Assembly (NCBI GenBank): GCA_021234155.1
Contig: JAJEKV010000109.1
Span: 3,034,738 to 3,098,737 of the forward strand
Direction: 5' to 3'
Source of the DNA: Isoetes taiwanensis
Taxonomy: Eukaryota > Streptophyta > Lycopodiopsida > Isoetales > Isoetaceae
Length of the DNA: 64,000 bases
Under the pieces are notes generated by a model. The model saw only the letters and a list, made by a program, of their open reading frames with translations. It made no database searches and was not told where the DNA came from. Shown here in pieces: positions 24,764 to 36,802 of this stretch (position 1 is the stretch's first letter; each line of letters begins with the position of its first letter). A program made the position numbers and the translations under genes.

Positions 24764-24889
24764 CCACCACATCTGAACATCAACTTGCTTAGATTACAGA
24801 GCAAACTCTGGCAAATAGATATAAAGTGAGAACCCGAAATGCAAATGGCATGGCAAGATAAATCACGTCTCAAATGCCAGGACGTCATT

Positions 24890-25385
24890 ATTCTGTGATG
24901 CCGGGAACTATATTTTTGAATATGATCTTAATTAAGGCTGCGTAAAGCTACGTTAAATAGGAGCTAGAAAAACCCTGAGTTACCTTTGTGGAGCATCTTC
25001 TGACCTAACCATAGGCTACGATCCATACTTTTGTGGAGGATCTTCTGATCTAACCTAGACGACGGTCCAGAATGGCCATTAAATTTTGAAAATAGTTTAT
25101 TCTAGATCATGATCGAATGGCTTAAGACACATCCAACTCAAATTATCCTGTGATGCCGAGAACTATGATCTTAATTAAGGCTGAAATAAAGCTACGATAA
25201 ATAAGAGCTAAGAAAACTCTGATTTACTTTTGTGGAGCATCATAAGGCGTCGATCCATACCTTTGTGGAGCATCTTCTGCTCTAACCTAGGCGACGGTCC
25301 AGAACGGCCATCGAATTTTGAGACCGTCTGGTACTGTAGATCATGATCAAATGGGTTAAGCCATAACCAACTCAGATTTTTTGAC
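24890..25385. repeat. approx. 250-bp tandem duplication before the methyltransferase gene
   Basis: Copy 1 (24890-25145) and copy 2 (25146-25385) both start TCYTGTGATGCCG and share TCTTAATTAAGGCTG, TTTGTGGAGCATCTTCTG, CTAACCTAG-CGACGGTCCAGAA and TAGATCATGATC. They sit directly upstream of the first exon at 25458, so the duplication probably covers promoter or 5' UTR sequence. Confidence 0.7.
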
Positions 25386-25457
25386 ACGTGGATAGGCTAG
25401 ATTTCGAGATAGGTCAGGCTGCGCTAAAAAATTGAGAGACGTAAACCCTAATCCCTA

Positions 25458-26596
25458 ATGGAACCTGCGTTCTTCTCTGCCGCATCTCTGTTTGGCGACG
25501 AAGTTGAAGAAAAAGAAGCAGCATCAGGTAAGCTATGCAGCATTTTCTCGGGTTCCTTTATCTGACTACGTTATTCTTATGAAAAATTCAAATGTTGAAG
25601 AATATGAAGAGAGAGATCATCAATTTCCAGGAGTTGTGAGTTATTTTTTGAACCAACAACTGCTACCCATATCAAGGAAACACATTGATGTCTTTGCGTT
25701 CTGATATCTTGCAGGTTTTAAGAGTACGGGAGTTTGCATTTCATCAGGTAAACGCAAACCTGCTATGGCCTGGATGCAGTCTGTTTGCACAATGGTTGTT
25801 TGATCATAAGCACCTGCTTCAAGGCCGCTGCATATTGGAGATTGGCAGGTAATCTATGCTTTATTTAAGGTACCAGAAAGTAAGCATAACTAGCACAGCT
25901 TGTGTGATCATTTGTCTGTAGTGGAACAGGGGCATTGGCAATATTTCTCAAAAAGGTTTTTGGGGCAGAGATTACCACTTCTGACTACGATGACGCAGAA
26001 ATAGAGACCAATATTGCCTATAACTGCCAAATTAACGACTTGCAGGTCCTACCACATTTAAGACGTAAAGATCCATGCCATCTTTAGTGAATGGTGTTCT
26101 TACTATTATATACAGTAGTTCACTAGTGGTCTTGCATTTCAGACACATGGGGTGAACGCTTTCCCAAAAGCTTTCCACATTGGGACTTGGTAATTGCCAG
26201 CGACATTCTTCTCTGTAAGTCCTGCATGCACCTCATTTGTCTAATCTGAGATGGTATTTCTGAAAGCTTGCATTGACAGATGTTAACCAGTATGAAAGTC
26301 TCATAAAGACCATCAAGTTCTTGCTGCAAGAATTTGTACCTTTTCACACGAATATATCTCAAAAGGCTCCTAGAGACAATTATGTAACAGACATAAGAAC
26401 AGATTACAAAAGGGACGCCAATTCCAGCAGCAATATTCACTTTGAAAATGCCCCGGATGTTTTACCACAGCCTTGCTTTCTCATGAGTTGGCGTCGTCGA
26501 ATTCCAAAAGAACATGAAAGGCTCTTCTTTAGGGGATGTCAAGAAGTGGGTTTATCACACATGGAATTTGGGTCCAGGGTGTATTGTATATACTGA
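25458..26596 (+). CDS. METTL21/23-like S-adenosylmethionine-dependent lysine methyltransferase (6 exons)
   Basis: Proposed exons are 25458-25527, 25601-25635, 25715-25848, 25922-26064, 26143-26214 and 26280-26596, all with GT-AG borders. They join to 771 coding bases, 256 residues plus stop, with all phases agreeing. After an acidic N-terminus (SLFGDEVEEKEAAS) come FAFHQVNANLLWPG, the AdoMet-binding motif I (ILEIGSGTGALAIFL), the acidic motif TTSDYDDAEIETNIAYN, and motif IV WDLVIASDILLYV with the DxxY signature of methyltransferase family 16. Then follow a FLMSWRRRIPKE block and the ending GSRVYCIY. The family mostly methylates protein lysines; the substrate of this plant subgroup is unknown to me. 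From memory it resembles the Arabidopsis AT1G63855 product. Exon 2 is only 35 bases and intron 1 only 73, so those two borders are the least sure. The gene appears intact. Confidence 0.85.
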
Positions 26597-26766
26597 GTGA
26601 GTAATATATATGCCCATTGTCTGCTCATGGTTTTACATTGCAAGGGCTTGGTTAAGTTAATTTTTGGAATCGCCAATGCACTTGAATTCTTGTACTAGCA
26701 AGACCTCTCTAGCAGCTTGGGACAATGGTTGAGGTCGGTACCGTTGAACATTATATGTTCAAACAT

Positions 26767-26854
26767 GATATCACCAAGGTTTGAACTTCAAGGTTATACC
26801 AACATCAAATGATATCACCAAGGTTGGAACCTCAAGGTTATGCCAACATCAAGC
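26767..26854. repeat. 44-bp tandem duplication
   Basis: Units 26767-26810 and 26811-26854 start GATATCACCAAGGTT and contain TCAAGGTTAT and CCAACATCAA. The rest of 26600-27600 is AT-rich. Possible decayed PAA2 exons may lie at 27330-27530, but I could not align them to the enzyme. Confidence 0.6.
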
Positions 26855-27642
26855 ATGTCTAGAATCAATGTGCATTGTACATGGTCTGTAATGTGGACTG
26901 TATAGACCATAAGTAGGCGCAAATTTTTGCTTCATTTTATCGATCGATTTCATAATGTGTGGAATATTAAAAAGCAAGAGGCAAGTCTAGAGAAAGGTCA
27001 AGTACCTAATATACTTATCTGTAAAATGGCAATGTTAAAAAGCATCCAGCTAGCATTTCAAATCTTCTTGTTGCACAGGTGTTCTCTGTTTATCTACTGT
27101 CTTCTTAAGCTGGCATGTCTTGCTTGGTAAGAAATATTGCATGTAAGAAATATTGCATGTGCACTGAACTTATAGGAGATTTTCAGATCCTAACCTTGCA
27201 CATATAGGATTCCTTCTAATATAAGATGCAGCATCAGTTTATCATAGGCAAGACCAGCATTTGTTCTCTAATATTAGAAGATCCTCTTGATGCTCCTGAC
27301 ATAATAGAGAAACAACGTGTTCTATATAATGAAAACAAAGAATGAAAGAAACAAAGAAGTTCTTGCACACTTTTATGAAAATGGTTCTAAAAAAAGTATT
27401 TATGCTTTGTACACAACACGGACAAGAACCCTTACAGAAGGATGCCCAGTGTAGTTGTTGTCAGTTCACTGGGGACAGTTATGATGAGAATGCTATTTTA
27501 CAACAGTTAAGAAACCTTCTACACATCCAATAGCCTCAGCTATAATTTCAAAAGTTGTGACATTGCAGGTTCAAGTTGCAACAACCCTGAAGCTATAGTA
27601 CGACAGAAATTGATGCATAACCTCGGTCCAGTCCATGTATAG

Positions 27643-28406
27643 TTGTTTATGTGGGAATGGAAGGTAAGGGGATCATTGGAGCAATTGTTGTTACTGACAC
27701 TTTAAGGAAAGATGTGAAGTGAAAGATGTGAAGGATACTGTGTTGAGTATCCACATTTCTTACAATTATCAACTATTTATAAACAAGATGATTCACATCC
27801 TTACTAATCATATGCCTACTGTGTTTGTCAATTGCAGGCAATGGGAATAAGAATTAAAATACTGTCAAAGGGACAGGGAAGAGATATAGCTAGAACAGTT
27901 GGCTTCAATAGAATTGAAGATTCTCGCGGGGCACTTTGGCCTCAAGCGAAATCTAAATTCATTTCCTCTCTGCGTAGAAGTGAAGTCACAGTTGCTATGG
28001 TAATTTCTACAACCTTCAGGAAATGAACTAGATAGGAGGTTATTAAACCTGAAAGTATGCTAACTGAAGGTAATGTAAGGTTGGCGATGGAGTAAATGAT
28101 GCCCCGATGCAAGCAAATGCAGACGTTGGAATGGCCCTCAAGACTCATGCTGAAGTGGATGCTGCATCAGTTGTCTTGCTTAATAATGGTCTACATACGA
28201 CCAAGAGCAGATAAGTCTTTGAGCCTCTTTGTAATTCTGTAATTCTTGGATTTCAGATACTGAAATTTATCAACCTATCCAAGGCGACCATGAACAACCT
28301 TCACCAAAATCTTGCATGTACTTTATTGTACAATCTTGTTGCAGTCCCAGTTGCTGCGGGCGTACTACTTCTTGAGTTTAATTTTGCATTAACACATCTT
28401 TGGCAG
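27643..28406 (+). pseudogene. PAA2: fragment of plastid copper-transporting P1B-ATPase PAA2/HMA8
   Basis: PAA2 pumps copper into the thylakoid lumen for plastocyanin. Only the end of the ATP-binding and hinge region plus one helix pair region survives. A block VVYVGMEGKGIIGAIVV (27643-27719) comes first. An exon at 27838-27999 holds MGIRIKILSKGQGRDIAR, where the usual LSGD has become LSKG. An exon at 28080-28210 holds VGDGVNDAP and DAASVVLLNN. An exon at 28257-28406 holds SKATMNNLHQNLA and AVPVAAGVLLLEFNFA. The donor after 28210 reads CAG|ATAAGT, a G-to-A loss of the consensus GT. A TAG or TGA stops the first block. The DKTGT phosphorylation site, metal-binding helices and C-terminus are absent from the window. 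It is a relic, not a working gene. Confidence 0.75.
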
Positions 28407-28836
28407 GTTGAAGTATGCACAAAATGCTGGAATGCTGAATTTGCATAATAAAAGGAAGTAATAGTACCGGCCCTTCAAAAAAAGAGCATTCCAAAGGAGC
28501 TCTGGATTTGCTCAAAACCTAAAAGCTTTCATTCCATCCATGATTAGCTTTGGCAGGTGAAATCTATGTTAGTATGAAGACACACAATACATTATTAGTT
28601 ATTAAACATGATCATGTTATTGGCTGTCTTTTGCAAAGCTAAGGAGAAAGTTTTTTGGGTTATGAAAACATTCTAGATAAACCAGGACTCCTTCGCTTGA
28701 GGACTTCTTAGCTCGAAGAACATGCTGAATTGTAAATGTAGCAGACAAAACTAAGAAGTCATCTTTTTTTTTTCTTTTTTTGCACTTGACCTACAATACT
28801 ATTGATTGACACATTAAAGAAATCTATGGTAGAGGT

Positions 28837-29064
28837 AATGTGCTTGGGCAGGCCCTTACACGGGGTAAGGGCCTGCCCAGGCACATTCCCCCACGTAATG
28901 AGAGGGACAGGAAATTTCATGATGATGTGGCGCCCAAAATGATAGACACGTTGCAAAAAACAATAAATAAAGACAGTGGGACCCATCGGTTAACATACGC
29001 CTACATTACTTGATGTAATATAGGCCTGAAATTCAGTGAAATTTCCTGCCCCCTCTCATTACGA
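28837..29064. repeat. nested inverted repeats, MITE-like
   Basis: A hairpin with 23-bp arms (28837-28859 and 28865-28887; AATGTGCTTGGGCAGGCC and complement, one mismatch) abuts a second inverted repeat with 24-27 bp arms (28893-28919 and 29037-29064; core AATGAGAGGGACAGG) that differ at one or two bases. Together they give a roughly 230-bp structure with no coding content, as expected for a small non-autonomous foldback or MITE copy. Confidence 0.6.
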
Positions 29065-30490
29065 CAATAAAAAAGGGTACCCCTGCTAGTCCAAACCCAA
29101 GAACGGAACATCTCCCATAACACACCCAAACAATAAATTATCATTTTTTTTCCCCAAGAAAACCGTCCACTTCAATTGTATGCTAAAAGTACATTACAAA
29201 TTTGTAGCTAAAAGCAGTACGTCCTAATTTTGGATGAACTGTAACCACAGACAGCCATGGGCATGCTTGGGGATTTCGCCAATGAAGTCCGCTTCAACTT
29301 GCAAATCTTTGGGGTTTTGATTTCAGTTTTGGGGCCGCAATAGTGAGAGAAGGCAAGCTGTAATGGGAAGAAGAGATAATCAAAAGGGAAGGGAAGGAAA
29401 GGAAAGGTAAAGGAAGCTGCTTTGGCAAATTGTCAGAAAAGCTCAAAGAAGCAAAGTCATGGAAAAAAATTGAGCAGACCCATAACCAATCCGATGGATT
29501 AAAAGATTTAATCCGTCTCTGGATCTCCTATTTCAAAAGCCGATATCCTGGCTCCATTGTTTGCTTCAACAAAACCTAACAAAAACCTAACAAAACCTCA
29601 GTTGTTTCCGTAATCCGATATCCTGCCCTTCTCAACAAAATCTAATAGAAAGGGACAACCTGTTTCTTTACGTATGAAAAAAAAAATAAAACGCCTTTCT
29701 TTGTCTTTGGTGGCACCTTTAGCTCTTTATTTTTAGTTACGTAGTGGTCTTACAATGGCACAAAAATCCCCTATATTTTAATTAAAACTTTTTTTCCCAA
29801 CCAAAATTTAGTAAAAAGCATTTGCCAACGTAATTGCAGCAATTGTACATTTCCAAGTAGGGTCATGTAAAAACTCTGCAAGTTCAGCTACATCATGCAC
29901 TTTTCTTCTATTAACAAATCAGTTTTAGATCAAGCTTCTACAAAGATTCATTTGGAAAATGAATAAAGCTTACAGGGCATTAGCTCGTGATATCCAAGAG
30001 AGTGCAAGAGAGTGCTTTCAAACAGACTGTTGTCGTCTCAATGAGCATATTAACAGCTGCAAACTCAACACGATCATCATTCAATAGCTATTATGCACTA
30101 GGGCAACACAGCCACCACACATCATGCCTTCAACATCTAAAACAACTGAAGCAAGGATTTTAACTGCATTTTCCAATGCATTTTATTCAGTATACATTCT
30201 TTTCGTTAGCAGACATAAGCTCTTAAAGCACAACACGGGCAAAAAGAATAGTATTGTACCCCTTCTCTGAAGCGATGTTCCCTGCAGGCTGTAGAGGCTT
30301 CTTTAATAACTCTTTGTCAGACCGTCTTGGGATGATGGTCTAAGAGATTGAACATTTCTCTCTGATGTTCCGCAATGTACCCGGCTTTCTTTCACTTGAA
30401 AAAAGTGTGGTATGATCTGATCGCAGGCGGGCGTAAGGCAAGGTAAGTGACCTGTCAAAGCCAATGTTTAAGCTCCTTACGTTCATCATC
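29065..30490. other. AT-rich stretch, no gene seen
   Basis: No coding signal and no repeat family recognised on either strand. A purine-rich tract of AAAGGAAGGGAAGG-type repeats lies at 29385-29420. Confidence 0.4.
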
Positions 30491-30499
30491 AAACCACTG

Positions 30500-31010
30500 A
30501 TCACGAGGGCCCGAGGGCCTTCATCACTGCTTCAAAGCATCTATCAGTAGCAGTCATAAGCATATTGATCAATTGGGTAGTCTCCTTAGGTAGCCTGTTG
30601 CTGTAGCGTGGAAAGCTGCATCTGTGTATGAGTCTCTGGTTGGTCATAATCCAAGTGCAGTTGAGGCATACGAGGTGTTGAAACATTGAAGATTCAAATA
30701 GTCTACCAATTCACATATAGGAAAAGTTGTTGGTGATCGGAATCCACTTCTTCATCTCTATTGTCTTTGCCAACGAGAAGGTGGATGACTAGGTGCAGAT
30801 CTTGCTCAGCCACCATCACGTAATCCATGATACTAGAGATGCCCCCCTGGTTTTCTTGCCTACAAGTGTAGCTACCAGAGGCTGGCCACTGCTCTAGATC
30901 ATTGCCAATGATCAAGTTGAAAATGCTGTATAACAGAAGCACTGCCTGCCATAGCGCCACTGGGTGGGTTTTGTCATCTGATGACCATGGCCACATTATC
31001 AATCTAATTG
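30500..31010 (-). pseudogene. LINE ORF2 endonuclease fragment
   Basis: On the minus strand, 31002-30703 encodes the later part of an apurinic-type (EEP) endonuclease, including SIFNLIIGNDLEQWP, SYTCRQENQGG, MDYVMVAEQDLHLV and DSDHQQLF. The block 30686-30501 encodes the linker with LMTATDRCFEAVMK. The same blocks occur in the LINE at 47.8-48.3 kb (IFDLVICNGLAQWP, CYTCRQENQGG, LLTAAERCF), so both belong to one family. The flanks contain no other ORF2 parts, so this is an internal fragment. The DSDH catalytic motif is intact in this piece. Confidence 0.7.
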
Positions 31011-31640
31011 TCCAAAGAATACAACTTCATCTGATAAGAACACGAAGAAAGTATAGTTCAAAGAGCCAGCACCCAAAGAACGGATCGTTGCAAATTGCAT
31101 ACTTAAAGAATTTTGTTAGAGCAGATAAAGGGTCTCCAGAAACATGGTTGTTCAAGATGAAAGGTTCAATGAAAGGCCAGGGTGTGACTCTTTTAGTTGA
31201 TGATGGAGCAACGCATGACTTCATTTCACAAGACTTTAGTGGCTAGAATTATCTATTTATGATTTACAAACTCAAATCACAGTTGTGCAAGATTTGAAGG
31301 GTCCCAAGAATCAGTGCGACAAATATGTGATAGTTCCTATCCAAACAGTACTCAGAAGATAGAGTTTTGATTCTAGCTCCTTTAAGATCTATGGATGTGA
31401 TATTAGGAATTGGATGGTGAGAACAGTTTGATGCCCGACCTAATTATCGCGAAAAGACTGTGACTATACAAAGTGAAGCAGAGTCATACTTCATTTATTT
31501 GAGAAACTCAGATCCTCAGCCACAGGTGCCTTTGAAATTATATAGTTTTCTTAGGCAATTCAATGATCTCTTTAACACTAGAGTGGTCCCGGGGACCATT
31601 CCTGGTCCATGGACCAGAATTGGTCCAGTTGACCCACTGT
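31010..31640 (+). pseudogene. Ty3/gypsy gag-protease region, decayed
   Basis: A retroviral-type aspartic protease region is visible: LLVDDGATHDFIS (near 31190-31240, the D-S/D-GAT active site with Asp in place of the usual Ser), then after a stop TQITVVQDLKGP, and after frame changes LAPLRSMDVILGIGW (near 31375-31420). It continues with REKTVTIQSEAESYF and a Leu-rich block. This is the standard order of gypsy protease followed by the LG-MDWL block. Multiple stops show it is dead. It should run into the reverse transcriptase, which resumes only at about 32540. Confidence 0.7.
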
Positions 31641-32500
31641 CACTTAAACCAATATATCTAAGAATAGAAGTTTTAATTTCGCGATATATCACCACCACAT
31701 CAATCTTTACTTGATTCTTAATGCCCTTCGAGAATTTCAAGGCCAATGAACTCACCTATATGTTGTAGTGGTTGTTTAAATATTAGAGAATTTGATAGTT
31801 TCGGCAACAGTCCAGAACTGCATTCTTGGGTTTTCCTAGCATAGACGGACCTAAACCTTGCTAAAATTGGAAGTATTTGTCTATTTATGATAGAACACAT
31901 TGATTTGTATGTTTTCAGCTTTGGTTGCTATCATCTAACGTCCGTGGAAGTCGGCAAACCCTATTTTGTTCAAAAATGCTGCGTGCGGTTTAGGAATTAT
32001 TTCTCTCTTATTATTACAAGTTTTGTGTTAATTCTTGTGGCCATGGATTCTTAACTATATGAAGTACAATTTTATGTTTTTTTGGAGTGTTCATAAGTTA
32101 TATCAACTTCAAAATCTAATAGAGAATTTCCTATATAGAATTTAGGACAAAATTATATGTTAAAATGCTCCAAAATCACCACCTGTAAAGTATCACATGG
32201 GTAATAAATGATGCATTCTTCTTATATCTACATAGAAAATTACTCTATCAACTTGCATATAGTGTAATTAAGGTTTAACCATGCAATAACTAGATTTAAA
32301 GATGATGTACAACCATAGAATTAACACATTAGAGGTTAAAAATTTGAGTTAATTCCAAAATTATAGGCTGAAAACTCATCATTTACTAGCTAGTGACGTT
32401 TATTGATGAATGAAAGTGAAGATCGTGAAGTTTAAGTATAAGAGTAAAAAATTAAACCATATGACCTTTGATGCGTCTTTCTCATCTTTGTAGAGAACAC
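31640..32500. other. AT-rich insertion between gypsy protease and reverse transcriptase
   Basis: About 0.85 kb with no coding signal separates two parts of the same gypsy element. The gypsy segment that normally lies here (the start of the reverse transcriptase) is not recognisable. An unrelated insertion with loss of element sequence is the simplest reading. Confidence 0.4.
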
Positions 32501-32539
32501 ACTACATTTCTCCAAATAAGCCTTTCAAATGGTCCTTTA

Positions 32540-32937
32540 TATAGGTTATGTGGCTTTCTTGCAAAAATATACGGAGAAACATGGTTATTTTTTACTAGTA
32601 GTAAGACAGCATTCAGAACATCTTTTGGTCATTATAAGTTTCGTGTAATGCCATTCGGTCTAACCAATGCTCCGGCAACATTTTCCGTCTCACAGGGAGA
32701 GTTCTAGCACCAGTATTGGGGAAAAGTGTTGTAGTATTCTTTGACGATATCCTTATATATAGTAGATCTATCGAGGAGCACAAACAATATCTTCAACAGG
32801 TCTTTGATCTAACAGAACAAGTTGTTTATTAACGAGTCCAAGTGTAGATCCTTTATGCAAGAAGTTCGATATTTGGGATATATTATATCACAAGGGGGTA
32901 TAAGGATGGATCCTGAAAAGATTAGGGCTATTATGGG
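32540..32937 (+). pseudogene. Ty3/gypsy reverse transcriptase, first part
   Basis: Blocks in order: [19 protein letters not shown] and LTNAPATF (32600-32690), then in another frame [14 protein letters not shown] (about 32735-32770), which carries the catalytic FFDD, then [24 protein letters not shown] and DPEKIRAI (32820-32937). One frame change separates the first two blocks. The frame is cut at 32937 inside the codon run for RAIIDWPPP and resumes at 40857. Confidence 0.85.
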
Positions 32938-32970
32938 AAAGGACTCGCAAGAGACACAAAACCGGCCGAT

Positions 32971-33170
32971 AGATAGGCTTGTCATTCATCACAGCAGCAG
33001 TATACAATGTTTGGAAGAATAGAGAGGGGTAGCCGACCATAGGAACAATATCGGACTACCCCGTAAAAAGAAATGTGCACAGACAATATAAAAGGGTAAT
33101 GGCGACAACTTCTCATCGGGATAAAAAACCCCGCCCTTTCGGGTTTTCGAGGAAAACCCTAATGAGAAAT
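32971..33170 (-). other. LINE-like 3' end embedded in unit 1
   Basis: On the minus strand this stretch reads CCTCGAAAACCC, GGGCGGGGTTTTTTATCCC and later CTCTCTATTCTTCC. The LINE at 50.58-50.72 kb shows the same order (CCTCGAAAACCC, GGCGGGGGTTTTTTAATCC, CTATTCTATTC). A truncated LINE end may have landed inside unit 1. The likeness is short and judged by eye. Confidence 0.3.
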
Positions 33171-33461
33171 GGTCGCCAACAACCTGGAATGTGTTGCCTG
33201 GAAAACCGAAAGAGATGAGTTGATGGCGAACACGAAATATAGCAGGACCCCGGAAGAGGCGGAAGCCCGCAAGCAAACACAAAACCCTAAAAAATGCCCG
33301 TGAATGGTTAGAGAAAAGCAAACTCATGCCCTCACGCCCAGGAAGGGAAGGGAGGGAAGCAACGAGAATAGAAGAAAAGGCTGGCGTGAGAAGACGCCAT
33401 AATACTTAGGTGCGAAAGAGGAAATAGCCTTATATAGCAGCTCATCCTTTCCCAGAATGGC

Positions 33462-33515
33462 GATCCGATGGCTCGGATCGATGCTATTCTGGGAAAGGAC
33501 TCGCAAGAGACACAA
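33462..33515. repeat. imperfect palindrome at the junction of the two tandem units
   Basis: CCTTTCCCAGAAT on one side and ATTCTGGGAAAGG on the other, with GATCCGA and TCGGATC inside, form a long imperfect stem. The palindrome is made by joining the end of unit 1 to the start of unit 2. At the two outer ends of the insertion only its halves are present, which supports reading the internal site as an end-to-start junction. Confidence 0.6.
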
Positions 33516-33639
33516 AACCGGCTGACTACCAAAGAACTTCCTTAACTATAAGCCGAGGGCGTAAAACCTGCAAACAACACAAAGAACTCGAAAAAACACC
33601 CGTAAATAGTTAGAGAAAATTCAACATGAAGCAGAAAAA

Positions 33640-33930
33640 GAGAGCATCACCCCAATAGGGTGGAGAACAGCAGCACCCAACGGGTGGAAAACAATTATGT
33701 AGAAAGAAATATGCGTCACCCTCGAGGTGGAAATAAACAGCATCACCCGCAGGTGGAGATAGCATCACCCAACGGGTGGAAAACAATTATGCATCACCCA
33801 ACGGGTGGAAAACAATTACGTAAAAAGAAATATGTGTCACCCTAGAGGTAGAAATAAACAGCATCGCCCGCAGGTGGAAATAGCATCACCACCATGGTGG
33901 AAAAAAGCGTCACCCAACGGGTGGATAATA
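33640..33930 (+). repeat. array of mini-hairpins, CACC-N-GGTG
   Basis: About ten short inverted repeats follow each other in 290 bases, each within GCATCACC-N-GGTGGAAA. The loops differ while the stems keep pairing: CACCCAACGGGTG, CACCCGCAGGTG, CACCCTCGAGGTG, CACCACCATGGTG and CACCCCAATAGGGTG. Larger units of about 130 bases repeat the set with AACAATTATGTARAAAGAAATATG between them. Two more copies (CACCCAGGGGGTG, CACCCACCGGGTG) lie at 36219-36260. Confidence 0.7.
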
Positions 33931-34149
33931 ATCATGTAAAAAGAAATATGCATTGCAAAATAATGCTAGACAATGTTATCTACAACATCACTAAAGATGA
34001 TGAATGTCACTATCACGGTGGAAAAAAACAGCACCACCCAACAAAAAAACGGTCCATAAAAAAACGCGACATCTAGAGAAAGATAAGCATCAATGTAAAA
34101 CCATAAAAAAGAACATCAAGCACGAAACAAACTAAAAGTGGCCATTAAA

Positions 34150-34495
34150 ATGTGCCCAATATAACAGCTTGTACATAACAACGTAAGACACGCCATGTCT
34201 AGATAAAGAGAAGCAAAAAAAGCAAAAAATGATCCAATAGAAACCCATGTCGCAAAATCCCAATGTGGTGCCAAACGCAATATGCATCATATCCAGATAA
34301 AGTTAAATAGCAACACCATGCACAAATTAGAATGTGCCCAATACAATACCTTGTGGACAACAACGTAGGACACCCCATATCTAAATAAAGAGAAGCATAA
34401 AAATGAAAGATAATCCAATATAAACCCATGTCGGAAAATCTCAATGCAGTGCCAAACGCAATATGCATCCTATCTAGATAAAGCCAAATAGCAAA
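34150..34495. repeat. approx. 175-bp tandem duplication inside the 7.9 kb insertion
   Basis: Copies at 34150-34325 and 34326-34495 share AATGTGCCCAATA, AACAACGTA, TAAATAAAGAGAAGCA or its variant, AATAKAAACCCATGTC and GCCAAACGCAATATGCATC. The two differ by scattered substitutions and short indels. Confidence 0.65.
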
Positions 34496-34567
34496 TATGC
34501 CAAAGATATGTAATGAGCATACCAAATAGAAAAAGATCCGCTACAAGTGCAAAAACCCTCAATAGAC

Positions 34568-36065
<1,498 letters not shown>

Positions 36066-36266
36066 AAGCGCGAGAAGAAATGGAACATGTAGAATGCACC
36101 CACGAGCGATTAAGGAGAACAAGAACGTGCATAATGGCGAAGCGGCAAACTGCAAAACGACAAGCACTCAAAAAAAGGTGAGCGATTAGAAACGATTCCG
36201 GAAAAAAGAGAGGACAGCATCACCCAGGGGGTGGAGAAAAGCATCACCCACCGGGTGGAAGAAAAA

Positions 36267-36802
36267 ACAAGATAAACCACAACAACTATGGGAAACCTAG
36301 AATGTAGAAGATAATACCACCCAAATAACGTATACCACCTGAGCCAAGTGTAGTGCATCACACATAAGATACAAACACAAGTGCAAAAGAAAAACCCAAA
36401 CCACCATGGGGAAATCCTAAACACAGAAAAGAATGCCACATATAATCACATGGGAACCACAATATAAAAAATAACACACAAAAGAGATGAGAAGTTGTAA
36501 AAATGCGGGCCAGAACATAAACAAGAAAATCAACCGGAACAACCTAGACAACTGTTGAAGAGTGCGGTGCATCAAAAAACAAGATAAACCAAAACCCAAC
36601 AACTATGGGAAACCTAGAATGTAGAAGATAATACCACCCGAATAAGCATTATACCGAGGCCAAGTGTAGTGCATCACACATAAGATACAAACACAGGTGC
36701 AAAAGATAAAACCCAAACCACCATGGGGAAATCCTAAACACAGAAAAGAATGCCACATATAACCACATGGGAACCACAATATAAAAAATAACATACAAAA
36801 GA
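36267..36802. repeat. approx. 220-bp direct repeat, spaced 90 bp
   Basis: Copy 1 (36267-36486) and copy 2 (36576-36802) share AACAACTATGGGAAACC, AATGTAGAAGATAATACC, AAGTGTAGTGCATCACAC, AAACCACCATGGGGAAATCC and ATGGGAACCACAATAT. Identity is high, suggesting a recent duplication within the insertion. Confidence 0.7.

Noticed and set aside
33640-33930. CRISPR-like regularly spaced array
   Set aside because: Plant nuclear DNA, no cas genes, and the variable parts are hairpin loops of a few bases, not spacers.
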